Positions 13,481 to 23,630 of a DNA stretch of 64,000 nucleotides are shown one piece after another. The first letter of the stretch is position 1; every line of letters begins with the position of its first letter. The notes under the pieces are model-generated. The model searched no databases. It worked only from the letters and a program-made list of their open reading frames with translations, and had not been told where the DNA came from. The DNA is from Siphonodentalium dalli (taxonomy: Eukaryota; Mollusca; Scaphopoda; Gadilida; Siphonodentaliidae), in assembly GCA_032622095.1 (NCBI GenBank), contig CP136068.1:48788443-48852442 (forward strand), given 5' to 3'. The position numbers and the translations under genes are program-made.

Positions 13481-13754
13481 GCTGAAAAAAGATGGTTTTC
13501 TATTGATTTTTTGGAATTAAATTTATTTTTTTGTATTGCTCAGTAATGAAACTATTGCTCAATTTATCATTCTGAAAACCATAAATAGTAAAAATTGTCA
13601 GTCAAGTGAAGTAAAGTTCTGCTTTAGTGCAAATTGAACAAGCATTCGCAGACGACAGTATCCCCCCGCTGAATTGTGCAGTTGGGTAAGGTCATTCTCA
13701 ATAATGTTTGCGTTCTCAGTATTTGCTAAACAAGGGGTGGGATTTTGTCAAAAA

Positions 13755-14480
13755 GCCTGGCTTGCGAACTCATTTTAGGCACTGACATTTGTGGAAATTA
13801 GCCATGTGAAGTCGTCCATTTGCACCAAAAATAACAAACAAAGTCCAATAACTATGCTGAAAATATCCGGCCGGACCTGGTTTGGGAACTCGTTCTAGAT
13901 ACTGGTTATGTGAACTCATATACCAAAAATCTTTGAAATCCATTGACATTTGTGGAAATGAGCCCTGTGACATCAAGTCCAATAACTCTGCTAAAAATAC
14001 CCGGCCGGACCTGGTTTGCGAACTCGTTCTAGATACTGATCATGTTAATTCATATACCAAAAATCTTTGAAATCTGTTGACATTTGTGGAAATGAGCCCT
14101 GTGACGTCGTCTATATGCTATTTGGTAAATTCGACAAAAATAATAAACAAAGTCTAATAACTCCGGTAAAAATATCCAGCCGGACCTGGCTTGCGAACTC
14201 ATTCTAGGTGATGGTCAGGTGAACTCATATACCAAATATCTTTGAAATCCGATGATACAATGTATTTGTGGAAATGAGCTCTGTGACGCCGTCTCTTTGC
14301 TATTTGGTAAATTCAACAAAAATAATAAACAAAGTTCAATAACTCCGGTAAAAATATCTGGCCGGAACTGGCTTGCGAATTCATTCTAGGTAATGATCAG
14401 GTGAACTCATATACAACAAATCTTTTAAATCCGTTGACATTTGTTCAAGTTATGACTCTTACAAATTCAGGACGGACAAC
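13755..14480. repeat. Tandem repeat, about 180-bp units, 4-5 copies
   Basis: Each unit has 'ccggccggacctgg.ttgcg', 'aactc.ttctag.tactg.tc', 'actcatataccaaa.atcttt', 'gaaatccgttgacatttgtg' and 'gaaatgagccctgtgacgtc'. Unit starts fall near 13870, 14000, 14180 and 14360, with a partial one before. Copies are moderately diverged. Frames through this region are repeat artefacts. Confidence 0.75.
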
Positions 14481-15089
14481 CCATCATTTGGCAGGGGGTA
14501 ATAAAAGGTCACCAACCAAACGTCCCCCGAAAAAAGATGGTGCTCTATTGATTTTTAGGAATTAAAAATGTTAAATTTTATTGCTCGATTATTAGAAGTA
14601 AAGTTTCTAACTTGTTAGAAAATGATTTATTCTGTCGTCCACATACATGATGCACATTCGATCATGCCATGAATCTCTATTCTTGCCAATGCCCGTAGAT
14701 ATCATACTCCACCAGTACAAAACACATATGCTATTGTGCATCTGCGTATACATGCAGACTGCAAGACAACTGAGACAGAGCACAATTAGGAAGAGCATCA
14801 AGAGATTAAAGATGAATATAAACAAATTTAGGCATATTTTTGTTCACTGCAATTGCACACGTTTTCACCCAACTCCAACCAATTTAAAAATCGTGCGTTT
14901 TGGAACTCTGTACCAACATCATTATGTCAAACTCATTGAGGGTTAGAACACTGAATTTATTAGATTCTATCTCATATTCTCACTATAGTTCATGCGTTAG
15001 CAACTTAAAAAGCTGTTCCCCAACTTACCCTAAACCGCTGTAACTGGTTGTGCCTGTTTTGAGCAGTTATTGGAACTAATTGCTATATG
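14481..15089. other. Unassigned spacer
   Basis: No repeat boundary or coding region is supported. The opposing frames of 72 and 99 codons at 14607-14946 overlap each other and show no family motif. Confidence 0.35.
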
Positions 15090-15640
15090 TTAAGTGATTG
15101 CATACTGACACCGAAACCGAAACCGAGTTTTTCACCCAAAAAAAAAACAAAACCGAAATGTAAATTCCACAACCTAGCTCCCAACACTACTCAATATGGA
15201 AGAATGTCAAATGCATCAAATCGGAATGTAGCACAGTAAAATTTCATCGGTGCAGAATGGAGTAGCGAAACGAGCACATCGTGCGTTGTTGTGTATAGAT
15301 ACCGTCCATCGGCCACTTCAGTGTGCATCAAATCTGAATGTAGCATGGTAAAATTCCATCGGCGCCGAACGTAGTAGCGAAACGAGCCAACTAGCCCCAC
15401 AGGAAATTGTTACGGAGCAGTGTTCCGAGTAACGCAATGAACAAACCCAGCGATTTGTGCACGGTGATAATGGCAAAATGAAAGTCTCGATTCGTGTCAT
15501 GAAAATGACTAAATGATACTTTTTATTACGATTTGTCAAGTTAAGTGATTGCATACTGACACCGTAACCGAAACCGAGTTTTTCACCCCCAAAAAAAACA
15601 AAACCGAGATGTAAATTCCACAACCTCCCAACACTACTAG
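15090..15640. repeat. Duplicated block, first copies (P, Q, P)
   Basis: Module P ('gattgcatactgacaccg.a', accgaaaccgagtttttca) occurs at about 15100-15180 and 15545-15630. Module Q (15212-15535) lies between them and is repeated at 16095-16401. Q itself contains two related subunits of about 66 bp ('catcaaatc.gaatgtagca', 'ggtaaaatt.catcgg.g') starting near 15214 and 15328. In most copies the minus strand reads a VSLLRSAPM.FY.ATFRFD-like peptide, but this appears to be repeat conservation, not a gene. Confidence 0.65.
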
Positions 15641-15738
15641 ATATGGAAGAATGCCAAATGAATCCAGTGATAACAATATCGATAAGGTCAATTTTATTAC
15701 TGATTTATATACCTGCTGAGATTTTTTGCAAAGCTTAC

Positions 15739-15798
15739 CTGGAGCCTCTTTGTTGTAATCTCCAAAGGGCATGATCTAACCAGTGTCTTGTTGATCAT
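15739..15798 (-). pseudogene. Candidate exon d of a decayed minus-strand gene
   Basis: A 60-bp segment is bounded on the minus strand by a good acceptor (pyrimidine-rich 'cctttttcag') and a consensus donor ('ctccag|gtaagc'). One frame is fully open (begins MINKTLVRSC). The frame expected from the preceding candidate exon is interrupted but contains IMPFGDYNKEAP. It lies downstream of three other splice-bounded segments on the same strand (16709-16900, 17207-17351, 18618-18822). Either a decayed exon or a chance pairing of splice-like signals. Function unknown. Confidence 0.3.
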
Positions 15799-16094
15799 CT
15801 GAAAAAGGTCATGGATAATATTTTATAAACACAATCAATGAAACATAAGGATATGTGTAGATATATAATCACATAAAAGCAGAAGACATGTAAGAATTTA
15901 TCATAATTATGAACATACATTCCAAATATTTGTTAAAATGATTAATTTGAATTGAATGATATCCAACTAAAATCTTGGTGATTATATATAATTGTGAATT
16001 TGTAATTCAATTGAGTATTTGTCACTAAAAACAAACATTCTGATTGACCGAGAGTGGCTAACTTTAGTTTTCGATTCACCGACATCGGCTGCTG

Positions 16095-16401
16095 AATCAA
16101 ATCTGAATGTAGCACGGTAAAATTTCATCGGTGCAGAACGGAGTAGCGAAACGAGCACACCCGCGCATTGTTGTCTATAGATACCATTCGTCGGCCACTT
16201 CAGCATGCATCAAATCTGAATGCAGCATGGTAAAATTCCATCAGCGCAGAACGGAGTACGAAACGAGCCCACAGGAAATTGATACAGAGCAGTGTTCCGA
16301 GTAACGCAATGAACAAACCCAGCGATTTGTGCACGGTGACAATGGCAAAATTAAAGTCTCGATTCGTGTCATGAAAATGACTAAATGATACTTTTTATAC
16401 A
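16095..16401. repeat. Duplicated block Q, second copy
   Basis: Matches 15212-15535 over about 300 bp with scattered differences, including 'gagcagtgttccgagtaacg' and 'aacaaacccagcgatttgtg', in the same orientation. It again contains two copies of the 66-bp subunit (near 16098 and 16208). The two Q blocks flank candidate exon d, which suggests a local tandem duplication and not long terminal repeats. Confidence 0.7.
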
Positions 16402-16449
16402 CTTTTTTTTGCAAATTCCTTGCTAGATTCAATTACAATGGACATAAAC

Positions 16450-16584
16450 GTACCCTGTTGAGTTGTACATTCTGGGATTCGAGCATGAAAACAGTTTGTG
16501 AACTCGCCGGCAAGCTGCTCGTTGAACCTCGTTCACAAACTGTTTTCATGCTCGAATCCCAGAATGTACAACTCAACAGGGTAC
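16450..16584. repeat. Perfect 54-bp-arm hairpin
   Basis: Left arm 16450-16503 starts GTACCCTGTTGAGTTGTACA and the right arm 16531-16584 is its exact complement as read by eye. The 27-bp loop is GC-rich and has 'gccggc'. No target duplication is obvious. Perfect identity over 54 bp in otherwise decayed DNA implies recent insertion, conversion or constraint. Confidence 0.8.
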
Positions 16585-16708
16585 ATTTATCTCCTAAATT
16601 GAAGAAAATGTGTTATGTAAAATTCTCAATATAGTTTATGCCAACTGTTCACACTAACAAAATGTTATACGCTATTTTAATATATATTTAAGATTAAAAA
16701 TAGCATAC

Positions 16709-16900
16709 TCTGAAGTTGATCAAATGGAACAACCCCGATCCTCGGGTTATTCTGGCTGAAATATGTATGTTCCTGCATCGATGTAGACTTCTTTTGACTC
16801 AGCTCCTTGCGAAAAAGATCCTCATTGCAGCCGGTGAGCTTCACAAAGCCAAAACATATACTGCATATCCGGTGTCGACTTTGTGAACACAAGTCAGTAG
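16709..16900 (-). pseudogene. Candidate exon c of a decayed minus-strand gene
   Basis: Acceptor 'ttctatttacag' and a possible donor 'cttcaga|gtatgc' bound a 192-bp segment that is open in one frame for 63 codons. The peptide holds a cysteine cluster (SRHRICSICFGFVKLTGC) followed by charged sequence (FRKELSQKKSTSM) and GVVPFDQLQ. CxxC spacing could bind metal, but no known domain is recognised. Amino-acid use looks coding-like compared with neighbouring repeat frames. Its phase does not join cleanly to candidate exons b or d, which supports decay or missing exons. Confidence 0.35.
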
Positions 16901-17206
16901 CTGTAAATAGAAAATATCAGAAAATTCATCTTCTCCTCTCTGTAAAACATTGTTCATAATATTGGCCAAATTTTGAATTTTGGTTGTATAAATCAGGGAG
17001 CAATCAAGAAACAAATAAAAGTTATGGGATGATTATCCAATTTTATCATGACAAAATACAAATCTTGAGGTACCACTAGAGGTGATAACTTCAATTTTAA
17101 TTATTCCATTCATATCATGTTCAATACTCATCCTCTTTTGTCTTATTTCATGCATAATAGAAAAATATCAGACAAAAATATTCCCACCATCTGCACATAA
17201 ATTTAC

Positions 17207-17351
17207 CTCAGCTTGACTATAAGTTGCCAATGCATCGGCAAGGTATTCACTATCCTTCCGTCGGATGACATCTCGATGGCAATCTACTAATGGGCCATAT
17301 ACATATTCCATCACTGACTAGCATATCTGGCAATCCAAATTCATTGAGGAC
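17207..17351 (-). pseudogene. Candidate exon b of a decayed minus-strand gene
   Basis: A strong acceptor ('catttttttgcag') and donor ('gctgag|gtaaatt') bound 145 bp on the minus strand. The first part reads VLNEFGLPDMLVSDG and the last part, in a different frame, reads GPLVDCHRDVIRRKDSEYLA then DALATYSQAE. No single frame is open throughout. This is what a once-coding exon with a small indel would look like. Product unknown. Confidence 0.35.
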
Positions 17352-17478
17352 CTGCAAAAAAATGGCACATGTTAAATAACCTATGTAACTGCTGTATTTG
17401 ATCAAGATATCAGTACTCAGTAGAAATTTTTCTTTTAGACAGCACTGACCAATGCAGTTTTTATTATATTATGATTAA

Positions 17479-17979
17479 AGGCACGTGAGGCCTTAGTTGT
17501 CGAAAATATTCATATTTGTTCCAATCACCGTAAACAGAAAAACATTAAAATGCATACAGTTTCGTTCATATATACCATGACTATCGCGTAAACAGCATGT
17601 TATCAACTTATCATAAATACCTACTATATTTTACCTAAGCAAGAGACTGATTGTGTTACAGAAGACAGCACAATGCTACTGGCTAATCACACAAAAATGG
17701 CATAAACGCTCTTTATTTGTTCCATATCAGGAATTCACCAACAAAGAACGCTCTTTATGTTTACCATCATAATATAAACAAACACCAGAAAAGTAACTTT
17801 TTATGCTTTTGTTTACATAACAATGGTCAAACAAATGACAATAACATACTGTGTATGCGATATTTCTTATTTGTATACGGACAAAGTCTGTCTACATTTG
17901 ATGTTCTTTCTGTTTGTGGCGGTTTCTGACAGGTGGAAATATTTTTACAGGATACCCACCGCCAAGGCCAACCGTACCT
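17479..17979. mobile_element. TTAA-flanked MITE, copy 1 (about 500 bp)
   Basis: Starts AGGCACGTGAGGCCTT and ends with AAGGCCAACCGTACCT, giving imperfect 16-bp terminal inverted repeats. It is flanked by TTAA on both sides (17475-17478, 17980-17983). A closely similar copy lies at 45934-46428, where related repeats lacking the element supply the empty site. TTAA target duplication is characteristic of piggyBac (and some other) transposons, so this is probably a non-autonomous piggyBac-type element. It encodes nothing recognisable. The internal frame at 17717-17929 is not conserved in the other copy. Confidence 0.8.
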
Positions 17980-18131
17980 TTAAAGGATGAACATGCACTA
18001 ATGGTTATTATAATTGAGAGAAGTAATCAATTGCTCATTCATGTGTCTTTGCAAAGAACTTTGAATGTAAATCAGTATACACAATAGACAATTTGTATAC
18101 CTTTATTTGACTTATTCATTTGTATCTTTAA

Positions 18132-18184
18132 AGGTACGGTTGGCCTTGGCGGTGGGTATCCTGTAAAAATATTTCCACCTGCCA
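18132..18184. mobile_element. Terminal fragment of the TTAA MITE, inverted
   Basis: Begins after TTAA with AGGTACGGTTGGCCTTGGCG and matches the complement of 17928-17979 for about 50 bp before the similarity stops. It lies 152 bp from copy 1 in the opposite orientation, so the pair forms a stem-loop. Either a solo end left by deletion or an inverted duplication of the end. Confidence 0.7.
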
Positions 18185-18617
18185 GTGCATTCTCTTTTAT
18201 AAGAGAGTCTTCCGTATTTAAGAGAATGTATTGGCTTTTAAGAAGGGACATATCCAGGCCGGTTTTCATACCGCTAACCGGTTTGGGAGCCCAAACTCCA
18301 GGCGCCCAAAACAAATCTTTCAGGGACAAATACAGCCATTTTCCCAGAACTATGATTTCAGTATGACGATCCTCAACATTTACTTAAATTCTTTACCAGT
18401 CAAAGAAAAGTTTACTGCAAGTCTGTTAGTTTCCCAATGAGAGGCACCTTACCAAATCAGGATAGGGTAATCCCTGATCAATGTTCTTAAAACATAAAAG
18501 TGCAAACTGGTAAATATGATCCTAAAGGCCAGATATATAGAAAATGTTGCTTATTTAAATAAGAAAGCTTATTGGCCAGAGTTACGTCTCATAAATTTAG
18601 TCTAATTTACAAATTAC

Positions 18618-18822
18618 CTCATCACATCATGGAGATCGAAGTTTAATGTGACAATGCATCCGGTCATTGGAGGTTTCATGTTGCATGATGCATTGGCATT
18701 TCTTCCTCGGGCTGCCCCATTCGCAAGGTTAACTGCAAGTTGCCCAATCTCTGCCATATTGCTTGGGTCATCCCAGATGAAGGGAAGAGCCTGATTAGTC
18801 ATGCAGGAATGTCAATGTACAC
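18618..18822 (-). pseudogene. Candidate exon a: P-loop ATPase-like segment (WDDP)
   Basis: A pyrimidine-rich acceptor ('tgttttattttcag') and a donor ('gatgag|gtaattt') bound 205 bp. The open part reads LPFIWDDPSNMAEIGQLAV, then a basic/small stretch (NGAARGRNANASC), then GCIVTLNFDLHD. Hydrophobic-x-DDP resembles a Walker B strand and the IVTLNF strand resembles sensor 1, the order seen in SF3/D5- or DUF927-type helicase cores. The Walker A part would lie upstream and was not found. An in-frame interruption occurs near the acceptor. Family assignment is inference. The segment may be from a host gene or a mobile element. Confidence 0.4.
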
Positions 18823-19201
18823 CTGAAAATAAAACAAATCGAAAATGATATGCATATTAGTATTTAGCATTCCCAGCATAAGTGCAAGAACTATTAACTT
18901 GAGGTTCACTCTGAATGTCTAACAAATTTGGATGAAATAGCTCACATTGAAATACAAAATAAATACAGATATTGCCATATATTTTTTTTTTTTTGGAAAT
19001 CTCCCAAAAGTTCTCACTTTCCCATGTATATATACATGTCAGGTGTGATTTGAATGCTGGAATCTTCATTATGATATTGGAAGGAGATGAGATCAGCAAG
19101 ACACAATGCATAGTATTTACAGCGATTCTCATTTACGTCCATGGTATTTATTTGTATTTAAAATCACAAAGTACAATAAAAAGAAAATATTCAATACCAA
19201 T

Positions 19202-19516
19202 TCAACCAAAATATCCTATACCAACATATGCTACCAGCCTAGTGTTTAAAATATCGCCAACAAAACACTCCTTTTCAACGTTAAACGTTTCTTTTGAATC
19301 CAAGTCCAAACTATATTTAACGACAACGTTGTCCGTAAAACCCGTATGGTGTTCTTGAAACACGTGTAAAAACTTCTTAGCATGTGAAACTACGGTAAAT
19401 TTGTTTACCGCGTCTATGAGAGAACATTTTAGAAACGTTAGCCTTAACACACTGCTGCTACCCATGGTTTGTGATGCCATGCCATAGGTGAATATTCCTG
19501 TTTTGATGGAAGATTT
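19202..19516 (-). pseudogene. Unknown open frame, 3' part, split by a hAT insertion
   Basis: On the minus strand the frame runs SSIKTGIFTYGMASQTMGSS ... NKFTVVSHAKKFLHVFQEHH ... DLDSKETFNVEKECFVGDIL and ends YVGIGYFG. When the hAT element (19517-20984) and one copy of its 8-bp duplication are disregarded, the same frame carries on into 20993-21050 (RPRKIKNTSFSF). Composition looks coding-like but no domain is recognised. It could be an exon upstream of candidate exon a (18618-18822), since 'gttg|gtatag' gives a possible donor near its end. Confidence 0.35.
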
Positions 19517-20984
19517 TAGAGATGAGCCGATTATCAAATAGAGCCTTGCTCCAATTGCCGATTATTTGAGATAACAATTGGCCGATTCAGGTGCCGGCCG
19601 ATTCCCATTATTGTAATAATTATACCAGAATATGTTATATGTGTTAGATAATACTTAGAATTAGAAGCAAGCAACAACCGTAGTAATATGCCAGTACACA
19701 GTATATATACATAAGTATACGTTTGGGTAAGTATATATTGGTAGGTATGGGCGGACTTGTGATCGAATACAGGCACAAATTAAGTCCTGCAGATGCTGTG
19801 GTACGGGGCCTCGTGGTGTATTTATTGTAATGTATTGTATCGACGAATCAATGCATTAACTTACCCATGTATTCTAGGCTATTCCACAACAAATAGTTTG
19901 AAAGTTTGATGTAGCCACGTGTATGACGACATATCCACGGCCCGTTTTTGATAACAATTCATCAAACGGCATTTTTCTTTGATCCCAATTTAAAGACATC
20001 ACATCAAAGGAAATAAGCCGACTGAACTAGTTGCAAGTTACACCATGTTCATGTAAATTTCGCAGACACGATTTGATTGTCGATTTCGGCATGGTCATCA
20101 AAATAATCATTGGTGGTGACCTATACGTGACGTCACACGAGGCTGACTGGATGGAATGACATTGTATTCGACTATTTAAAGTTAATCATTAATGGAAAGT
20201 TGTGTTGGGTGAAAGACTTTGAAAAGATTAATTACAGATAGTAAAATTAATAACTAAATTTCTTTAATTCTTTTTAATATCTGACTATTAATGCTTGTAC
20301 AGTTTTTCGTCCTGACAACTGTCAGATACACATGTTATAATATGCTCAATTTAATTGAACAAACAGTGAAGTCCGTCAGCTGCGCAATTAAATGTCACGT
20401 GATATGCACTTTCGGTTTCTACAGTTTATACCTGTTTTACGCTGTGTGTACTGTATAGATAGATTTGTTGTGATGCGTATGCATATATTTTGATTTTTGA
20501 TAGTCTGACATACATAAATCAAAATGTCTACATGTTGACACGCAATAAAGTTACGTATCGGCGTACATGAGTCCCATGAGATGTAATTTGTGTACATCAT
20601 CATATAATTTATGATTACGCGCAATCACAGCGTCATCACCGCAGCCTGGCTCTAACCCAAAGTGTCACGTGCTTCCCGGCGATCCCTACTAATATATTGT
20701 TCAAAAATACCGGTAGACCCAGGCACGGCCGGTGTATTGAATGAAGAGGAGATGGCTGTATATCAAGTTTGTGTTTGGTAAATCACTTTCCCAATGTTTA
20801 CTGGTCATTTATTCAACAAAACATCGTCATATTTAAAACAGTTTATTGAAGAAAAAACAAGCACCTGATTTCTATTTAGACAATCGGAAATGCCGATGTT
20901 GAAACCCGAGTACCGATTGTCATCCGATGGGCCACAATCGGCCGATTCCGATTGTCGTTCCCGATTATTATAGGCTCATCACTA
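19517..20984. mobile_element. hAT-type non-autonomous transposon, 1.47 kb
   Basis: Ends are TAGAGATGAGCCGATTAT at the left and, on the complement, TAGTGATGAGCCTATAAT at the right. An 8-bp target duplication 'gaagattt' lies at 19509-19516 and 20985-20992. Both subterminal zones are rich in 'ccgattg/caatcgg' words, a usual transposase-binding layout in hAT elements. No transposase frame is present; the interior is AT-rich with a methylation-type 'gacgtcac' word near 20129. The element interrupts an open frame on the minus strand. Confidence 0.8.
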
Positions 20985-21054
20985 GAAGATTTAAATGAAA
21001 ACGATGTATTTTTTATTTTCCGTGGGCGCCGCAATTTTACGAAATGCGTCCGGA

Positions 21055-22354
21055 CGTCGAGTCATTAGAAACGGGGCCTATTATAAAGACACGAACTGAG
21101 ACAAACAGCGTCGGCCGCTATTTTATTTTATTTTCGAAAAAAAATAAATATATATATTTTTCGGTGCGGGAGGTTTTAATAGGTGCGGGCGGGTTAGGGG
21201 AAACAAAGGTATTTTTTTTTAGGCCTAAACTGAAAGATCATAAACTATTCAAACATATGATGTACCTTTAACAGGGTATCCCATGTTTCATAATAATGTT
21301 ATTGACCCTTTATAAAAAGGTGACCTGTTATAAATAAAACACGGAATAATCCAAGCCAACATCAGGAAATATTATTTCGGAATTGCCAATAGCTGAGGAG
21401 AACAGCTTTCAAATTTTTACTGGAGTGCGTAGGCAGTGGGCACCATAGAACATTTCTTACTACTTGAACATTTAAGGCTTAAATTAAAAGATTGATTGTT
21501 TGGCCACTTGCGACCGACCCGAAAAAAACGGCCCGACTAGGATTTTTTTTCGCCGTATTGAATGGTAATTTTTTTTTTACCCGGAAAATTGGCTCATGTT
21601 CATTCCGTTATGTGGTATAACCTTTTGTTACAATGCCGTGGTACGGTTGTATTTGTAAGTAGTATACAGTAATTGTGTAACGAAGGCCAATATAAAAAAT
21701 ATTGCTTGATTTACATCCCCTCCCGACCCTATTTTTAATCCCCTCAATTTTAAGCTGAACTTTACTTTGTAAAGTTTGAGCTATTGCCATGGCTTGGTAT
21801 CCGTCGTCCGTGAGTGCGTGTGTGATGAGTCAACAATTTCCTTTAGCACGGGCTACAGTTCGTACCTTTGGTCCGATTATTATGAAATTTGTCATGGATG
21901 TTGACATTGACATGTAGATGGGAACGAGTAATCAGCATCTCTTGTGTGCACACAGATCTATAGTATTTCTATGGTCATATAGCGCGAATGTGGTGTCACT
22001 GAGGGCTTGCTGCTCACATATGGTGTGCCTGTATACTGGAAAATTGAAGAAAATCAAAGTCGCCCCAACTAATACAGAAGGTAATGCTACTGCGAGTAGC
22101 CCCATCTAATACAGAAGATAATATGTTATCATGAGTCACCCCGACTAAAACAGAAGGTAATATTATTGCGAGTCAGCCATTTTGATAAAGAAGTTGGGCT
22201 AGCTCCCTACTACTACTATAGGTCAACTGAACATGCCCGCTTTCGCAGATTGCTGCTTCCAGCAGGAAACGCACTACGTTCATGACTGAACTACTACTAC
22301 TAGCTAGTGCCCATCCAAACCAATGAAAACAAGAGGCACTCACTCACTCACTGG
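21055..22354. other. Non-coding with dispersed 'aactttactttgtaaagt' repeat
   Basis: 21750-21900 carries the palindromic word 'aactttactttgtaaagtt' followed by 'gagctattgccatgg.t.gg' and 'gtccgt.agtgcg', the same family as 57640-58090. 22060-22180 has three degenerate 'cccc.actaa.acagaaggtaat' phrases. No gene is supported. Confidence 0.45.
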
Positions 22355-22475
22355 CAGCCCTTTTAATTCAGATTGTTTGGCTTCGGCAATCTGCTACGGC
22401 AACCCTTTATCGTGGCCCAGGTTGCTTCATCAAATGGCTTCGGCATTGCCGATTGCGTAGCCAATTGTGAGGGCT
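22355..22475. mobile_element. Diverged relative of the CAGCCCT MITE
   Basis: Starts CAGCCCTTTTAATTCAGATT, includes 'ggcttcggcaatc' and 'cttcggcattgccgatt', and ends near 'caattgtgagggct'. This is the inverse complement of the element at 3919-4044. No flanking duplication is left. Confidence 0.55.
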
Positions 22476-22605
22476 TAGAGGTGATATGTCAATAGGAGTT
22501 AAGGCGAAGTTATGGATAAACCTATATAACCATGAATTGTGCTATAAGCGCAATTAATTATTAAATGTGAATTTGGCCTCCCATACAATGATTGATACAT
22601 AGAGG

Positions 22606-22742
22606 ATATCCACACTTTTTCAGTGGATATGGGTTATATCTCATGAGTGATGACAAAACATTGAATTTCCACGATTGGAAATTCAAATGTTTTGTCTTCA
22701 CGAATGAGATTTAACCCATATCCACTGAAAAAGTGTGGATAT
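22606..22742. repeat. 137-bp near-perfect hairpin
   Basis: The arm from ATATCCACACTTTTTCAGTG through 'gacaaaacattgaatttcca' pairs with 22676-22742 around a 4-base loop 'cgat', with few mismatches. The 'gtggatatgggttatatctca' stretch resembles the 25-bp tandem unit 70 bp downstream, so the two may share origin. Confidence 0.8.
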
Positions 22743-22812
22743 TCTGTTTATTATATACTTTAGTTACTTGCCTATGGCCCCCAATGAATGTCAATAGATC
22801 AGAAATTTCACC

Positions 22813-22887
22813 AGTGGGATATCACTTATATCTCACTAGTGGGATATCACTTATATCTCACTAGTGGGATATCACTTATATCTCACT
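22813..22887. repeat. 25-bp tandem repeat, 3 copies
   Basis: Three identical copies of a 25-bp unit ('agtgggatatcacttatatc' plus 'tcact') lie head to tail. The unit has partial dyad symmetry (agtg...cact), so each copy could fold. Confidence 0.85.
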
Positions 22888-23399
22888 GCTAAAACCTTAT
22901 AATTCATGGGCAAGTATATACATTATAATAAAATACAATTATACATGGCATGATCTATCACCCATGTATGTAGGCCAACAAATTATGAACAATATGCTAC
23001 AGTACAAATAGTACAATGCCAGTACATCATCATCATCAATCATGCACAGTTGCACTAGTACTGCCAGTGGCAGCTGGACCAGGGGCCATGGCAGCTGGAC
23101 CAGGAGCCAGGCAAAGGCCTGTTTTAATATTCATACGAACCATAGTCATAGCCTAAGGCCAGTAGCCATGAGTAGGTCACGACAATAGGTGCGCCAAGTG
23201 TGTGTGTTTTTATTTTTTTTAGGCCTACTAACTTTTAGTTTTACCATGAATTCTCCAAACTCCCACTGAATATACTACACAATTTGGCCATATTCGTATA
23301 TAGCGCCATTAAAAGAATATATTTTGATAACATATGGAGACGGAAATGTGTTACCAACAGCGATTTCTCAGTGCCACGATTTCTCGCAGAATATCTAAT

Positions 23400-23630
23400 G
23401 TTTGTCTAGCAAAAGTATCTGCAACCAGGTATCTGTAACTGGGAAGCAGGTATCTGTAACTGGGAAGCACTATATTGACTAATGCTATCTATTCGTGGAA
23501 GAGAGTTTTCCCAAGGGAGATAATTTTCCGTCGCGCAATGATTGTCTAGCAAAAGTAGCTGCCCTCAAGTATCTCTAACCAGGAATTACTATTGATTAAA
23601 TAAATCTCTTCATGGAAGAGAGTTTCCAAG
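23400..23630. repeat. Duplicated 120-bp module around the 23.6-kb element
   Basis: The phrases 'gtctagcaaaagta.ctgc', 'tatct.taac..ggaa' and 'ggaagagagttt.ccaaggg' occur at about 23405-23525 and again at 23547-23630. The second module is cut by the element starting at 23631 and resumes at 25020. The first copy shows the uninterrupted target ('gagagttttcccaagggaga'). Confidence 0.6.

Noticed and set aside
15212-16401. Two 300-bp direct repeats as long terminal repeats
   Set aside because: No TG...CA ends, primer site, polypurine tract, flanking duplication or retroviral frame. The internal subunits are also duplicated, so local duplication fits better.
18972-19358. 128-codon plus-strand frame
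   Set aside because: It overlaps, on the opposite strand, the more protein-like frame at 19202-19516 and includes an A/T run; no motif.
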